A stretch of 64,000 nt of DNA, taken from Gammaproteobacteria bacterium. Lineage in GTDB: Bacteria > Pseudomonadota > Gammaproteobacteria > UBA6429 > Thiohalophilaceae. The notes below the pieces were generated by a model, which had not been told where the DNA came from, did not search any database, and was given only the letters and a program-made list of their open reading frames with translations. Numbering within the stretch: position 1 is the stretch's first letter; the number at the start of each line of letters is the position of its first letter. This document shows positions 36,216 to 45,121 of this stretch, one piece after another. A program made the translations under genes and the position numbers. The DNA is taken from positions 62,001 through 126,000 of the forward strand of contig JAOUNS010000008.1 of assembly GCA_029880855.1 (NCBI GenBank), written 5' to 3'.

Positions 36216-37453
36216 AAGGGTAACCCTCGCGCCAGTCGTGTTAACTTGCCAACATAACCCATGGCCTGTCTTGTTACGATTCGTTTTAAACCCGGTAAAA
36301 CATCCAGCGCCAATAATCCGACATTTCTGGCCAATATTATCGGGGGTAATCGACTGCTGAAGAGACGCACCAGACCATCGGTAAAACCCATGGCCTGCAA
36401 ATGATCACTGCGTCGCCATGCCGCATACTCCTGCAATACCTGCAAATCGCCTGCATCACGACCGGCGCGTTGTGCATCCATGATGATTTGTGCCAGTGCG
36501 GCTGCATCACGCAAGCCGAGATTAAAGCCCTGTCCCGCGACCGGATGCATGGTATGAGCGGCATTACCGATAAAGGCCAGACGCTGACGGACATGTTCTT
36601 TGGCCAACATCATGGACAGCGGATAGTCATGCCGCTGACTGACTTTGATAAAACGACCGGCGCGCGGCCCGAAACGATCCTGCAAACGAGCCAGAAAAGC
36701 GGCATCATCCAGCGCCAGTAACGCATCGCGCTGATCATCACGCACAGTCCAGACCAGGGCATACAGGCTGTCAGGATTTTCGGGATGGCTTGAGGGTAAC
36801 AACGCCATGGGACCGGTATCGGTAAACCGCTCATAGGCAATGTTGTCATGGGGTTTGTCCATGGCCACATTGGCAATCACGGCGGTTTGGTTATAACCCA
36901 CTTGCCAGCTCTGTACACCGGCCTGTTGTCGCACCAGTGAACGCCCGCCATCAGCAGCAACCACCAGGCGGGTTGTTAAGACGCGTTGTTGCCCGTCCTG
37001 CATCAGGGTCACACGAGCTTCATGTTGTGTGACCGAGACACTCTCCAGTGTTGCCGGACACAGGTAATCCACATTGGCAAAGGCCGGAATATGTTGTCCC
37101 AGTACGCGGCCCAGAATACGGGTTTCCACCACATAGCCCAGTGCTTCAACATGCTGTTCACGACAATCGAGATGCGTCAGCCCGCTGTGTTTGCGATCCG
37201 AGACATGGATCCGTTTGATGGGTGTCGCACCCTGTTGCTGGATATCAGCCCAAAGTCCCAGACTGTCGAAAATGACTTTGGAGGTATATGACATCGCCAC
37301 GGTGCGGGCATCAAAACTGGGTTGATCTGCGGCATCAAAGGGGAATGCCTCCACCACTGCAACCCGCACGGGTTGATTACCCAGGGCACAGGCCAGGCCG
37401 GCGCCGACCAGACCGCCGCCGATAACAATGATGTCGTAATCCTGTGTGTGCAT
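36212..37453 (-). CDS. ubiH: 2-octaprenyl-6-methoxyphenol hydroxylase
   Basis: The 413-residue FAD monooxygenase starts VIGGGLVGAGLACALGNQPV. The DG motif AADGGRSLVRQQAG and GNAAHTMHPVAGQGFNLGLRD are present. UbiH hydroxylates the ubiquinone ring at C1. It lies directly after pepP (overlap of one base) and before the ubiI-like gene, matching E. coli order, which supports the assignment. Both hydroxylases share the C-terminal ARGLPL ending. Confidence 0.92.
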   Translation of the reverse strand: MHTQDYDIIVIGGGLVGAGLACALGNQPVRVAVVEAFPFDAADQPSFDARTVAMSYTSKVIFDSLGLWADIQQQGATPIKRIHVSDRKHSGLTHLDCREQHVEALGYVVETRILGRVLGQHIPAFANVDYLCPATLESVSVTQHEARVTLMQDGQQRVLTTRLVVAADGGRSLVRQQAGVQSWQVGYNQTAVIANVAMDKPHDNIAYERFTDTGPMALLPSSHPENPDSLYALVWTVRDDQRDALLALDDAAFLARLQDRFGPRAGRFIKVSQRHDYPLSMMLAKEHVRQRLAFIGNAAHTMHPVAGQGFNLGLRDAAALAQIIMDAQRAGRDAGDLQVLQEYAAWRRSDHLQAMGFTDGLVRLFSSRLPPIILARNVGLLALDVLPGLKRIVTRQAMGYVGKLTRLARGLPL

Positions 37454-38763
37454 CAGCCTGTCGCCATCAGTGCTTCAATATCATCGACCTGCTTGACCAC
37501 ATCCTTGCTCAGGATATCGTGCCCCTCTTTGGTCACCAGTACATCGTCTTCTATACGAATACCGATGTTCCACCATTTTTTATCCACGCCCTTGCTGTCG
37601 TTCGGAATATACAAACCGGGCTCCACCGTCATGACCATGCCGGGCTCCAGCAGACGCCATTCCGTCTCTATCTTGTAGTCACCCACATCATGCACATCCA
37701 TTCCCAGCCAGTGGCCGGTACGATGCATGTAATAGGGTTTGTAAGCCTCTTTCTCGATCAGGGTGCTGACCTTGCCTTTCAGAATACCGACTTCGACCAA
37801 TCCTTCCGTGATCACCCGCACAGCCGCTTCGTGGGGATCATTCCAGTGATTACCCGGCTTCACCTGTTCTATTGCCGCCAGTTGAGCGGCCAGCACAATT
37901 TCATACAGGGCCTTTTGCGCCTTGCTGAATTTACCGTTCACCGGAAAGGTGCGGGTGATGTCGGCGGCATAATAATCATATTCGGCGCCGGCATCGATCA
38001 ATAACAGGTCGCCGTTTTTCAAACTGTCATCGTTAGCCGTGTAATGCAGGATACAGCCATTGGCTCCACCGCCGACAATCGAGGCATAGGCCGGAAAGCG
38101 CGCCCCGCCCTGCATAAAGGTATGCAGCAATTCCGCCTCGATCTGGTATTCCTTCATGCCCGGTTTACAAACCTGCATGGCGCGGGTATGGGCCTTGGCC
38201 GAGATCTCGGCGGCGGTACGCATGGCCTTGATTTCCTGACTGCTCTTGAACAGGCGCATGTCATGTAACAGGTGATCCAGTGCGACAAACTCGCCGGGGG
38301 TATGCACACCGGTACGGGATTGCTTGCGCAGGTGACTTACCCAATTGATTACATGTTGATCGAAGTCAGGCTGAATACCCATGGTATAAAAGACCCGATC
38401 CACCCCTTCCAGCAGACCCGGCAGGATGTCATCAATATCATCAATGGGAAAAGAATCATCGGCGCCGTATTGTTCAACGGCCCCTTCCTGACCGGCCCGT
38501 GCGCCGTTCCATATCTCGGCATCGCGATCCCGTTCACGACAGAACAGGATATATTCACCGTGCTCGCGGCCCGGCTTGATCACAATCACCGCTTCGGGTT
38601 CGGGAAAACCGCTCAGATAGAAAAAGTCACTATCCTGACGATAGTGATACTCCACATCACGATTGCGATAACGCATCGGGGCTGCAGGTATAATAGCGAC
38701 GGCGTTCTCCCCAAGCTGTTCCTTGAGGCGGGCGCGGCGACGGGCAAATTCCTGATTATTCAT
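37453..38763 (-). CDS. pepP: Xaa-Pro aminopeptidase
   Basis: PepP removes N-terminal residues that precede proline. The 436-residue metalloenzyme has DAGAEYDYYAADITRTFP (metal Asp ligands), HRTGHWLGMDVHDVGD (His) and MVMTVEPGLYIP (Glu), the last before the final IRIEDDVLVT. The N-terminal domain starts ARRRARLKEQLGENAVAIIP. It opens a run with ubiH and the ubiI-like gene. Confidence 0.96.
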   Translation of the reverse strand: MNNQEFARRRARLKEQLGENAVAIIPAAPMRYRNRDVEYHYRQDSDFFYLSGFPEPEAVIVIKPGREHGEYILFCRERDRDAEIWNGARAGQEGAVEQYGADDSFPIDDIDDILPGLLEGVDRVFYTMGIQPDFDQHVINWVSHLRKQSRTGVHTPGEFVALDHLLHDMRLFKSSQEIKAMRTAAEISAKAHTRAMQVCKPGMKEYQIEAELLHTFMQGGARFPAYASIVGGGANGCILHYTANDDSLKNGDLLLIDAGAEYDYYAADITRTFPVNGKFSKAQKALYEIVLAAQLAAIEQVKPGNHWNDPHEAAVRVITEGLVEVGILKGKVSTLIEKEAYKPYYMHRTGHWLGMDVHDVGDYKIETEWRLLEPGMVMTVEPGLYIPNDSKGVDKKWWNIGIRIEDDVLVTKEGHDILSKDVVKQVDDIEALMATG

Positions 38764-38927
38764 AACGACCCATTATGCCAGAAAACAGTTAATACGGGAC
38801 GGCCTGAACCGCGTCCGGCGCGGGATATTTTAACTGAAAGAACGGGGAGCAACCGCAAAATTCCTGTGCAGAATTGCGTGCATCATTAACACAGTATCAA
38901 CTTCGGTCTGGAATTCTGCGCCCGCTG

Positions 38928-39500
38928 CTAGTGGATCGAGGGCTGCTCCGACCTGGCGGCATACAACTGGTGTATCTCTTCCCAGACCATCATCACACCC
39001 AACCGCACATATTCCATTAATTCGACATAGGCGCTTTCATCCTCCGACTCATCGGCCAGTTCATAACTGTCTGCCCGGCTGATCTCGACCATATCATTGA
39101 GCAATTCCGGCACTTCACCCGGTAAATGTTCAAAGTCCTTGATCCCGCCCATGGAAAGCCCCAGCAAAAATCCCTGACACCATTCACCCAGCGCCCCGAT
39201 CCGTTGGGTTAACGGGAACTCATCCGCCGGTAACAATAACTCAAAGGCAAACTCTCGCTCATCCAGACAGGCCTGGGACTGTTGAAACAGATCACCGAGA
39301 ATAACCGCCGATTCGGCCGCCAGTGCATCACCCGTTTCCCGTGCGGCGGCCAGTTCCGGCACCGCTTCGTCCAGCCATTGTTGCGCGGTTAAGGTCTGAC
39401 GGGCGCACAACAGGCCGATCATCTGACCGTGTAATTCAGCAGCACCGCCTGCGACACCGATGCGGCGAATCGCAGAGGCAAATCTGTCAAAATTGTTCAT
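38928..39500 (-). CDS. ygfB: UPF0149 family protein (YgfB-like)
   Basis: About 190 residues from the ATG at about 39500, which follows a GAGGGGA site; the frame upstream to 39560 adds a poor leader. The protein is acidic and helical and ends VELMEYVRLGVMMVWEEIHQ, the UPF0149 pattern. The E. coli and Pseudomonas relatives are linked to regulation, but the role here is unknown. Synteny with pepP supports the call. Confidence 0.88.
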   Translation of the reverse strand: MNNFDRFASAIRRIGVAGGAAELHGQMIGLLCARQTLTAQQWLDEAVPELAAARETGDALAAESAVILGDLFQQSQACLDEREFAFELLLPADEFPLTQRIGALGEWCQGFLLGLSMGGIKDFEHLPGEVPELLNDMVEISRADSYELADESEDESAYVELMEYVRLGVMMVWEEIHQLYAARSEQPSIH

Positions 39501-39671
39501 CCCCTCACCCTCCATTGATAAATCCGTTGAATATCGACCTGTTAGTGTGCACCCTAGCAAAATTCATGCGATCTGCAAGTATGAAAAGCATCACTCTCCC
39601 CCTTTTTCCCCGTTGACCCTGCCCGCCGGCGGCTCTATATTGACCGGAACAGAAAACGCACCGACAGACTG

Positions 39672-39878
39672 ATGGACGAACTTGATATCAAAAAACTGGA
39701 AGACCGTGTTGACGACCTGATCCAGGCCGTCAGCCGCCTGCAACAGGAAAACACCTCCTTGCGAAAAAACCAGGCGAATCTGACAGAAGAACGGGATCAG
39801 TTGATGAAAAAGACCGAGCTGGCCCGCAGTCGGGTTGAAGCCATGATCAGCCGTTTGAAGGCAATAGAAAATGAGTGA
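39672..39878 (+). CDS. Small coiled-coil protein (TIGR02449, ZapB-like)
   Basis: The 68-residue product is almost wholly coiled coil (LEDRVDDLIQAVSRLQQENT; LTEERDQLMKKTELARSRVE). It lies just before zapA and overlaps its start by 8 bases. It resembles cell-division ZapB-like proteins, which link ZapA to other division parts; this is by context and form, not by direct proof. Confidence 0.8.
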   Translation: MDELDIKKLEDRVDDLIQAVSRLQQENTSLRKNQANLTEERDQLMKKTELARSRVEAMISRLKAIENE

Positions 39879-40179
39879 TCAGACCACCAATGTAAAAATT
39901 ATGGGCAAGGAGTATCTGATAGCCTGCCCGGATGATGAAAAACAGGACCTGATCCGTTCCGCCGATTATCTGGATCGCAAAATGCGCGAGATCCGTGATA
40001 CCGGCAAGATCATCGGCACGGATCGGATTGCGGTCATGGCGGCGTTGAACATTGCCCATGAACTGCTCAACCAGCAAAGCACCAAAACCGTTTCACAGTC
40101 AGCGATAGCCGGCCGCATACGCAGCTTGCAATCGAAAATTGAAGACGCTCTGTACAAAAGCCGCCAGTTGGAAATATAA
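39871..40179 (+). CDS. zapA: Cell division protein ZapA
   Basis: ZapA bundles FtsZ protofilaments at midcell. The 102 residues start TTNVKIMGKEYLIACPDDEK and contain AALNIAHELLNQ with a C-terminal coiled coil (SLQSKIEDALYKSRQLE). The 6S RNA follows at once, as in E. coli. Confidence 0.93.
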   Translation: MSDQTTNVKIMGKEYLIACPDDEKQDLIRSADYLDRKMREIRDTGKIIGTDRIAVMAALNIAHELLNQQSTKTVSQSAIAGRIRSLQSKIEDALYKSRQLEI

Positions 40180-40196
40180 AACCGGCACATTGAGTT

Positions 40197-40397
40197 TATG
40201 GGTGTCCCCTGCAGACAGTCGTTTTATGACCGGGATAAATCTTGAGCCGTAATTCACATCCCCGGGGACCACATTCCGGTGTTGTGAGCAAGTCCGCCTC
40301 GTAGCGGAAAGCCTGATGCACCGGTCGAGGTTCCCACTTGAACCCCTGGTTCAAGACGAAGGTCACGACGCTGTCAACGCGGGGGATACCCACCCTT
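40197..40397 (+). ncRNA. ssrS: 6S RNA
   Basis: It lies between zapA and ygfA, the standard position. The ends pair (GGGTGTCCCC with GGGGGATACCC), a large single-stranded bubble lies between, and the conserved CTTGAACCCCTGGTTCAAG hairpin is near the 3' side. 6S RNA binds sigma70 RNA polymerase and mimics an open promoter in stationary phase. Exact ends are estimated. Confidence 0.9.
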
Positions 40398-40400
40398 ATC

Positions 40401-40994
40401 ATGAATACACGCAACACCATACGTCACGAGATGCGCAACAAGCGCCGGGCATTAACCGATGCCGAGTGCGAAACCAACTCTATCGAACTGGCCAACCGGC
40501 TGTTGCATACCCGCTTCTTTCGGCACAGTCGACATATCGCCCTTTATATTGCCAATGATGGCGAGATCGATCCCCTTTACATCACCGAGGCGGCCTGGCA
40601 AAGCAGTATTCAAACCTATCTGCCGGTACTCGGCCTGCGCGGCATGAACCGCCTGTGGTTCCTGCCCTTTACTGAAACATCCACCTTCACAACCAACCGC
40701 TTTGGCATCGCGGAACCGGTACATCGTCGCAAACAACGTTTGCTGAAACCCCAGCGACTGGATCTGGTACTCATGCCGCTGGTGGCATTCGATAAACAGG
40801 GCAATCGGCTGGGTATGGGCGGCGGGTTTTATGATCGTACCCTGGCCTTTCTGCATGCGCGCCACAGTTGGCGCAAACCACGCTTGATCGGTCTGGCCCA
40901 TGAATTTCAACAGGTACCACAATTGCCTGCCGCAACATGGGATGTCCCGCTGGATGCGGTGATCACCGAGCAGCGCGTCTACACATTCAGCTGA
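40401..40994 (+). CDS. ygfA: 5-formyltetrahydrofolate cyclo-ligase
   Basis: The enzyme turns 5-formyl-THF to methenyl-THF with ATP. The 197-residue product from the ATG at 40401 has RHEMRNKRRALT at its start and LVLMPLVAFDKQGNRLGMGG followed by GFYDRTLAFL near the end. A frame to 40338 would run through the 6S RNA, so the later start is chosen. It is the usual downstream neighbour of 6S RNA. Confidence 0.93.
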   Translation: MNTRNTIRHEMRNKRRALTDAECETNSIELANRLLHTRFFRHSRHIALYIANDGEIDPLYITEAAWQSSIQTYLPVLGLRGMNRLWFLPFTETSTFTTNRFGIAEPVHRRKQRLLKPQRLDLVLMPLVAFDKQGNRLGMGGGFYDRTLAFLHARHSWRKPRLIGLAHEFQQVPQLPAATWDVPLDAVITEQRVYTFS

Positions 40995-41060
40995 TTACCT
41001 TGCCTTGTCTGGTATGATCAGACTGAATTGACATTTAATCACAATGATTATGAGTAAATT

Positions 41061-41522
41061 ATGAAATACTGGTTAATGAAAAGCGAACCCGATGTATTCG
41101 GCATCGATGACCTGGCCAAAAGGCCGAAAAAAACCGAACACTGGGACGGTGTGCGGAATTATCAGGCACGGAATATGATGCGTGATGAGATGAAGAAGGG
41201 TGATCAGGTCTTTTTCTATCACTCAAACTGCAAGGAACCCGGTATTGTCGGTATTGCCGAGGTGATCAAGGAGGGTTATCCGGATTACACGGCCCAGGAT
41301 CCGGAAAGCAAGTACCATGATCCCAAGTGCAATGCGGACAATCCGCGCTGGTATATGGTCGATGTACGCTTTGTCCGCAAATTTGCGCAGACGATTACCC
41401 TGCACGACATGAAAAATTATAAAATCCTGGCCGATATGCGCCTGTTGGCCAAAGGAAACCGCCTGTCAGTCATGCCGGTAGAGAAAAAACACTGGGACTT
41501 TATCCTTAAACTGGCAAATTAA
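41061..41522 (+). CDS. EVE-domain protein
   Basis: The 153 residues match the EVE (PUA-like) fold: MKYWLMKSEPDVFGIDDLAK, WDGVRNYQARNMMRDEMKKG, FFYHSNCKEPGIVGIAEV and a VMPVEKKHWDFILKL end. EVE domains bind modified bases in DNA or RNA. It is a stand-alone gene; a long gene-free stretch follows it. Confidence 0.9.
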   Translation: MKYWLMKSEPDVFGIDDLAKRPKKTEHWDGVRNYQARNMMRDEMKKGDQVFFYHSNCKEPGIVGIAEVIKEGYPDYTAQDPESKYHDPKCNADNPRWYMVDVRFVRKFAQTITLHDMKNYKILADMRLLAKGNRLSVMPVEKKHWDFILKLAN

Positions 41523-42175
41523 TCCCTGTATCGACCCGCGACATGGATGTAATGCGGGTCAATTCATGTTCCGATGATAATATTCACGCGTCAAACTGTG
41601 AAAAATTTATACCGGATATGGCCGACAACGGTCTGAATGGACCTTTCAGCGGGAAAATTCACTGTTGAATTCAAGATATTTACCCATGTGCCGCTATTTT
41701 TTCTTTAGCGGCTGCCTCAGCAAGCCTGATCTGATGTCAAAAAGTGATCATTTTATGGCGCAAAGCATGTCTCGCGTAAAAAATTCCGACACTTCATTCA
41801 CTATTTTGATCCATCAAACCGATATTTTTGTCCGGTAATGGCTCTGACATGATAAAAATCAGACTGATTTATAGCTTCACCGCATGCTGCAGGGCAATTT
41901 TTATACGTCTGATATGCAAAATATGCCTGATGAAGTAAAAAATTTGCGCTTCATAAGATAAATTATGGAAAATTTTCTGCACTGAAGACCTGATCGAGCT
42001 GAAAATTGACATCATGATGGTTAAAAATGTGTTTCATAACCTGTCTTGCATCCATTTTTTTATAAAATTTATATGAAACAGCCATTAAGATAAAAAAATT
42101 CATGCAAGTTACTAGCATTTTATTTCAACTTCGCTATACTCACGGAAACTCAGTGTCCAACGGAGGGTTTTAACC
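41523..42175. other. 653-bp gene-free region before the lysine-rich gene
   Basis: AT-rich sequence without a convincing ORF on either strand. A GACCCGC/GCGGGTC stem lies at 41533-41560, shortly after the EVE stop, but without a T run. Near the end, TATACT at 42135-42140 could be the -10 of the lysine-rich gene, and the strong site CGGAGGG lies at 42161-42167. The rest may hold upstream control or a small RNA, which I cannot show. Confidence 0.5.
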
Positions 42176-42400
42176 ATGGCAACAAAGAAAACAACCAGCA
42201 AGAAGAAGTCCAAGAAAAAGGTAGCCAAGAAAAAGACTGCCAAGAAAAAGTCCAAGAAGAAAGTCGCTAAGAAAAAAGTAGCGAAGAAGAAAGCCAAGAA
42301 GAAGGCTAAGAAGAAAGCAAAGAAAAAAGCTAAGAAAAAGGCCAAGAAAAAGGCCAAAAAGAAAGCCAAGAAAAAAGCGGCTCGCCGCAAAAAGCGTTAA
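42176..42400 (+). CDS. Lysine-rich histone-H1-like protein with KKKA repeats
   Basis: The 74-residue product is MATKKTTSKKK followed by repeats of KKKA and KKKV, ending AARRKKR. It is more than half lysine with almost no other structure. Such proteins bind DNA or RNA non-specifically, like bacterial histone-H1-like proteins. The frame has a strong ribosome site and is followed by a clean terminator, so it is very likely expressed. Poly-Phe and poly-Leu frames on the opposite strand are shadows. Confidence 0.85.
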   Translation: MATKKTTSKKKSKKKVAKKKTAKKKSKKKVAKKKVAKKKAKKKAKKKAKKKAKKKAKKKAKKKAKKKAARRKKR

Positions 42401-42425
42401 TTTAGAGGGCAACCTCTAAATTTAT

Positions 42426-42456
42426 AAAAAGGGTCTGGTCAACAGGCCCTTTTTTT
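42426..42456 (+). terminator. Terminator of the lysine-rich gene
   Basis: GGGTCTG and CAGGCCC pair across a GTCAA loop, followed by seven or eight T residues. An AATTTAGAGG/CCTCTAAATT inverted repeat at 42399-42422 lies directly after the stop codon. Confidence 0.85.
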
Positions 42457-42475
42457 ATGCCCGTCATTCCGCTGT

Positions 42476-43993
42476 TTATTGGCCCAGGAACAGGGTATAG
42501 GCCGGATTATCACTCTCTTCCCAGTAGTTATACCCCAGTCCATCCAGGAATTCGTCGAACTGTTTGCTTTCGGAAACCGGGATCTGCATACCAACCAGGA
42601 CCCGGCCATAGTCTGCACCATGGTTCCGATAGTGGAACAGGCTGATATTCCAGTGTTGCCCCATGTGGTTCAGGAAGCGCAACAAGGCACCCGGTCGTTC
42701 AGGAAATTCAAAGCGAAACAGCCGTTCATCCCTTACCTGTGCAGCATGGCCACCCACCATATAGCGAATATGGACCTTGGCCATTTCGTTATCTGACATA
42801 TCCAGTACCGGGTAGTCTTTGGCGGCCAGATCGGCCAACAGCTTCTGCTTCTCCTTCGAGCCGTTACGCATTTGCACACCGACAAAGACATGGGCCTGAC
42901 TGGCATCGGAATATCGATAGTTGAATTCGGTAATCCCGCGCATACCAATGGTTTCACAGAAGGTACGGAAACTGCCTGGTCGTTCCGGTATGGTCACCGC
43001 CAGCAACACTTCACGTTGCTCACCCAGACCGGTCCGCTCGGCAACATGGCGCAGGCGATCAAAGTTCATGTTGGCCCCGCTGTTGATCGCCACCAGCGTC
43101 TGTCCTGTGACTTCTTCCCGTTGCAGGTACTTTTTTATCCCGGCTACGGCCAGGGCACCGGCCGGTTCAGTAATGGAACGGGTATCATCGAAAATATCCT
43201 TGATAGCGGCACAAATTTCATCGGTGGAGACCAGAATCACTTCATCCACATACTCTCTGGCCACCTTAAACGGGTTTTCACCCACTTGTCGTACCGCAAC
43301 ACCATCGGCAAATATCCCCACTTGATCCAGTATCACACGCTCACCGTGCTTCAGGGCCTGATATAAACAGGCGGCATCATCCGGTTCCACACCAATGATC
43401 TTGATCGAAGGTCTTACGGCCTTCACATAGGCAGTCACACCGGCAATCAATCCACCACCGCCCACCGGGACAAAGATCGCGTCCAGAGGACCCTCATGCT
43501 GATTCAGGATCTCCATACCCACTGTCCCCTGCCCGGCAATGACTTCTTCATCATCATAGGGATGGATAAAGGTCAGATCACGTGCGGCGGCCAGTTCTCT
43601 GGCATGGGTATAGGCATCATCATAGGTATTACCGTGTAACACCACTTCAGCATTATGTTGTTTGACAGATGTAACCTTGATACCGGGTGTGGTACGCGGC
43701 ATGACAATCACGGCTTGCAGGCCCAGCCTTGCAGCAGCCAGCGCAACACCCTGGGCATGATTACCGGCCGAAGCGGCAATGACGCCTTTTTGACGTGCCG
43801 CTTCGGAAAGATGGATGATCTTGTTATAGGCCCCACGCAATTTAAAAGAAAAGACCTGTTGCATGTCTTCCCGTTTCAGCAGAATGGTATTTTCCAAACG
43901 CCGTGACAAGCCCCTGGCGATCTCCAGCGGTGATTCCTGCGCCACGTCGTAGACGGGCGCCTGTCGGATCATTTCAAGGTATTTTTCCAGCAT
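42476..43993 (-). CDS. ilvA: Threonine ammonia-lyase, biosynthetic
   Basis: IlvA makes 2-oxobutanoate from threonine for isoleucine synthesis. The 505-residue protein has the PLP lysine in FSFKLRGAYNKI near residue 50, ASAGNHAQGVALAAARLG, VPVGGGGLIAGV, and two C-terminal ACT-like regulatory domains (from about residue 330), so isoleucine feedback is expected. It is convergent with the lysine-rich gene. Confidence 0.95.
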   Translation of the reverse strand: MLEKYLEMIRQAPVYDVAQESPLEIARGLSRRLENTILLKREDMQQVFSFKLRGAYNKIIHLSEAARQKGVIAASAGNHAQGVALAAARLGLQAVIVMPRTTPGIKVTSVKQHNAEVVLHGNTYDDAYTHARELAAARDLTFIHPYDDEEVIAGQGTVGMEILNQHEGPLDAIFVPVGGGGLIAGVTAYVKAVRPSIKIIGVEPDDAACLYQALKHGERVILDQVGIFADGVAVRQVGENPFKVAREYVDEVILVSTDEICAAIKDIFDDTRSITEPAGALAVAGIKKYLQREEVTGQTLVAINSGANMNFDRLRHVAERTGLGEQREVLLAVTIPERPGSFRTFCETIGMRGITEFNYRYSDASQAHVFVGVQMRNGSKEKQKLLADLAAKDYPVLDMSDNEMAKVHIRYMVGGHAAQVRDERLFRFEFPERPGALLRFLNHMGQHWNISLFHYRNHGADYGRVLVGMQIPVSESKQFDEFLDGLGYNYWEESDNPAYTLFLGQ

Positions 43994-44148
43994 GGGTCCT
44001 GTTCATCAGCAGATTTTCTGTGTCCTGCTGGATATAGCAGGCAGAGTCCTAATATAATGGGTGGCGCGCAGTCCAACAATGCCTTGTGCCAAAAAGCGCC
44101 CCTTTTTCCCCTGGATGCCGGCCGTTACCGGCTCAAACGGAGTAAAAA

Positions 44149-44808
44149 ATGACTCAAGATGAAATGAAACAGGCCGTGGCCAAAGCGGCTATCGACTATA
44201 TCGAAGCCGGCACCATTGTCGGTGTAGGCACCGGCTCTACCGCCAACTTCTTTATTGATGAACTGGCCAAAATCAAGGGCAAGATTGAAGGCACCGTCGC
44301 CAGTTCCATTGCCAGCGCCGATCGACTCAAGGGACATGGCATTCCGGTATTCGATCTGAACAGCGTTTCCGAAATCGCCGTCTATGTAGATGGCGCGGAT
44401 GAATCCAACAAACACCTGCACCTGATCAAAGGCGGCGGTGGTGCGCTGACCCGGGAAAAGATCGTGGCTGCCGCCAGCAGCAAGTTCGTTTGTATCGCCG
44501 ATGAATCAAAACTGGTGGATCGTCTGGGCAAGTTCCCCCTGCCGGTGGAAGTCATCCCCATGGCGCAAAGCCTGGTGGCCCGTGAGATCATCAAAAAAAT
44601 CGGCGGCCAACCCAAATTGCGTGAAGGTTTCACCACCGATAACGGCAACATCATCCTGGATATCCATGGTCTTGATATCATCGATCCGGTGAAAACCGAA
44701 GAGATCCTCAACGACATCACCGGCGTGGTGACCAATGGTCTGTTCGCCATGAAGCCGGCCACTGTCCTGCTGCTCGGTTGTCAGGACGGGGTTAAAACCA
44801 TCGATTGA
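44149..44808 (+). CDS. rpiA: Ribose-5-phosphate isomerase A
   Basis: RpiA interconverts ribose-5-phosphate and ribulose-5-phosphate. The 219 residues hold [44 protein letters not shown] and the C-terminal [17 protein letters not shown]. It is on the opposite strand to ilvA, about 155 bases away. A DUF2905 gene follows. Confidence 0.97.
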   Translation: MTQDEMKQAVAKAAIDYIEAGTIVGVGTGSTANFFIDELAKIKGKIEGTVASSIASADRLKGHGIPVFDLNSVSEIAVYVDGADESNKHLHLIKGGGGALTREKIVAAASSKFVCIADESKLVDRLGKFPLPVEVIPMAQSLVAREIIKKIGGQPKLREGFTTDNGNIILDIHGLDIIDPVKTEEILNDITGVVTNGLFAMKPATVLLLGCQDGVKTID

Positions 44809-44823
44809 TGCTGCCCCTGACCA

Positions 44824-45027
44824 ATGATACCCCGCTTCCTCATCACGGTCGGTATTACACTGGTTATTCTCGGACTCCTCTGGCCCTGGCTGCACAAGTC
44901 AGGGCTGTTCCGTCTCCCCGGTGACATCGTCATCGAACGGGAAAATTTCAAAGTCTATTTTCCGATTACCAGCGCCATTCTAATCAGCGTCATCCTGAGT
45001 CTGATCTTCTGGTTGTTGAGGCGTTAG
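44824..45027 (+). CDS. DUF2905 small membrane protein
   Basis: The 67-residue product has two membrane segments (FLITVGITLVILGLLWPWL and ITSAILISVILSLIFWLL) joined by GLFRLPGDIVIERENFKVYF, the hallmark of DUF2905. The function is unknown. It starts 15 bases after rpiA and is probably co-transcribed. Confidence 0.9.
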   Translation: MIPRFLITVGITLVILGLLWPWLHKSGLFRLPGDIVIERENFKVYFPITSAILISVILSLIFWLLRR

Positions 45028-45060
45028 AACAACGAAAGAATTTCAAGGCAACAAACAATA

Positions 45061-45094
45061 AAAACCCCCCGTACCGGGTAAACCCGGCCGGGGG
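45061..45094 (-). terminator. Terminator between DUF2905 and the porin gene
   Basis: CCCCC, CCGGG, CCCGG and GGGGG form a nested stem. On the minus strand it is followed by TTTTATT, so it should end the porin transcript; it may act on the plus strand too. Confidence 0.75.
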
Positions 45095-45121
45095 CTGCAC
45101 AGACTGACTTACAGACCGATC

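Noticed and set aside
42112-42412. Phe-rich and Leu-rich frames on the minus strand
   Set aside because: They are the reverse of the lysine codon repeats.
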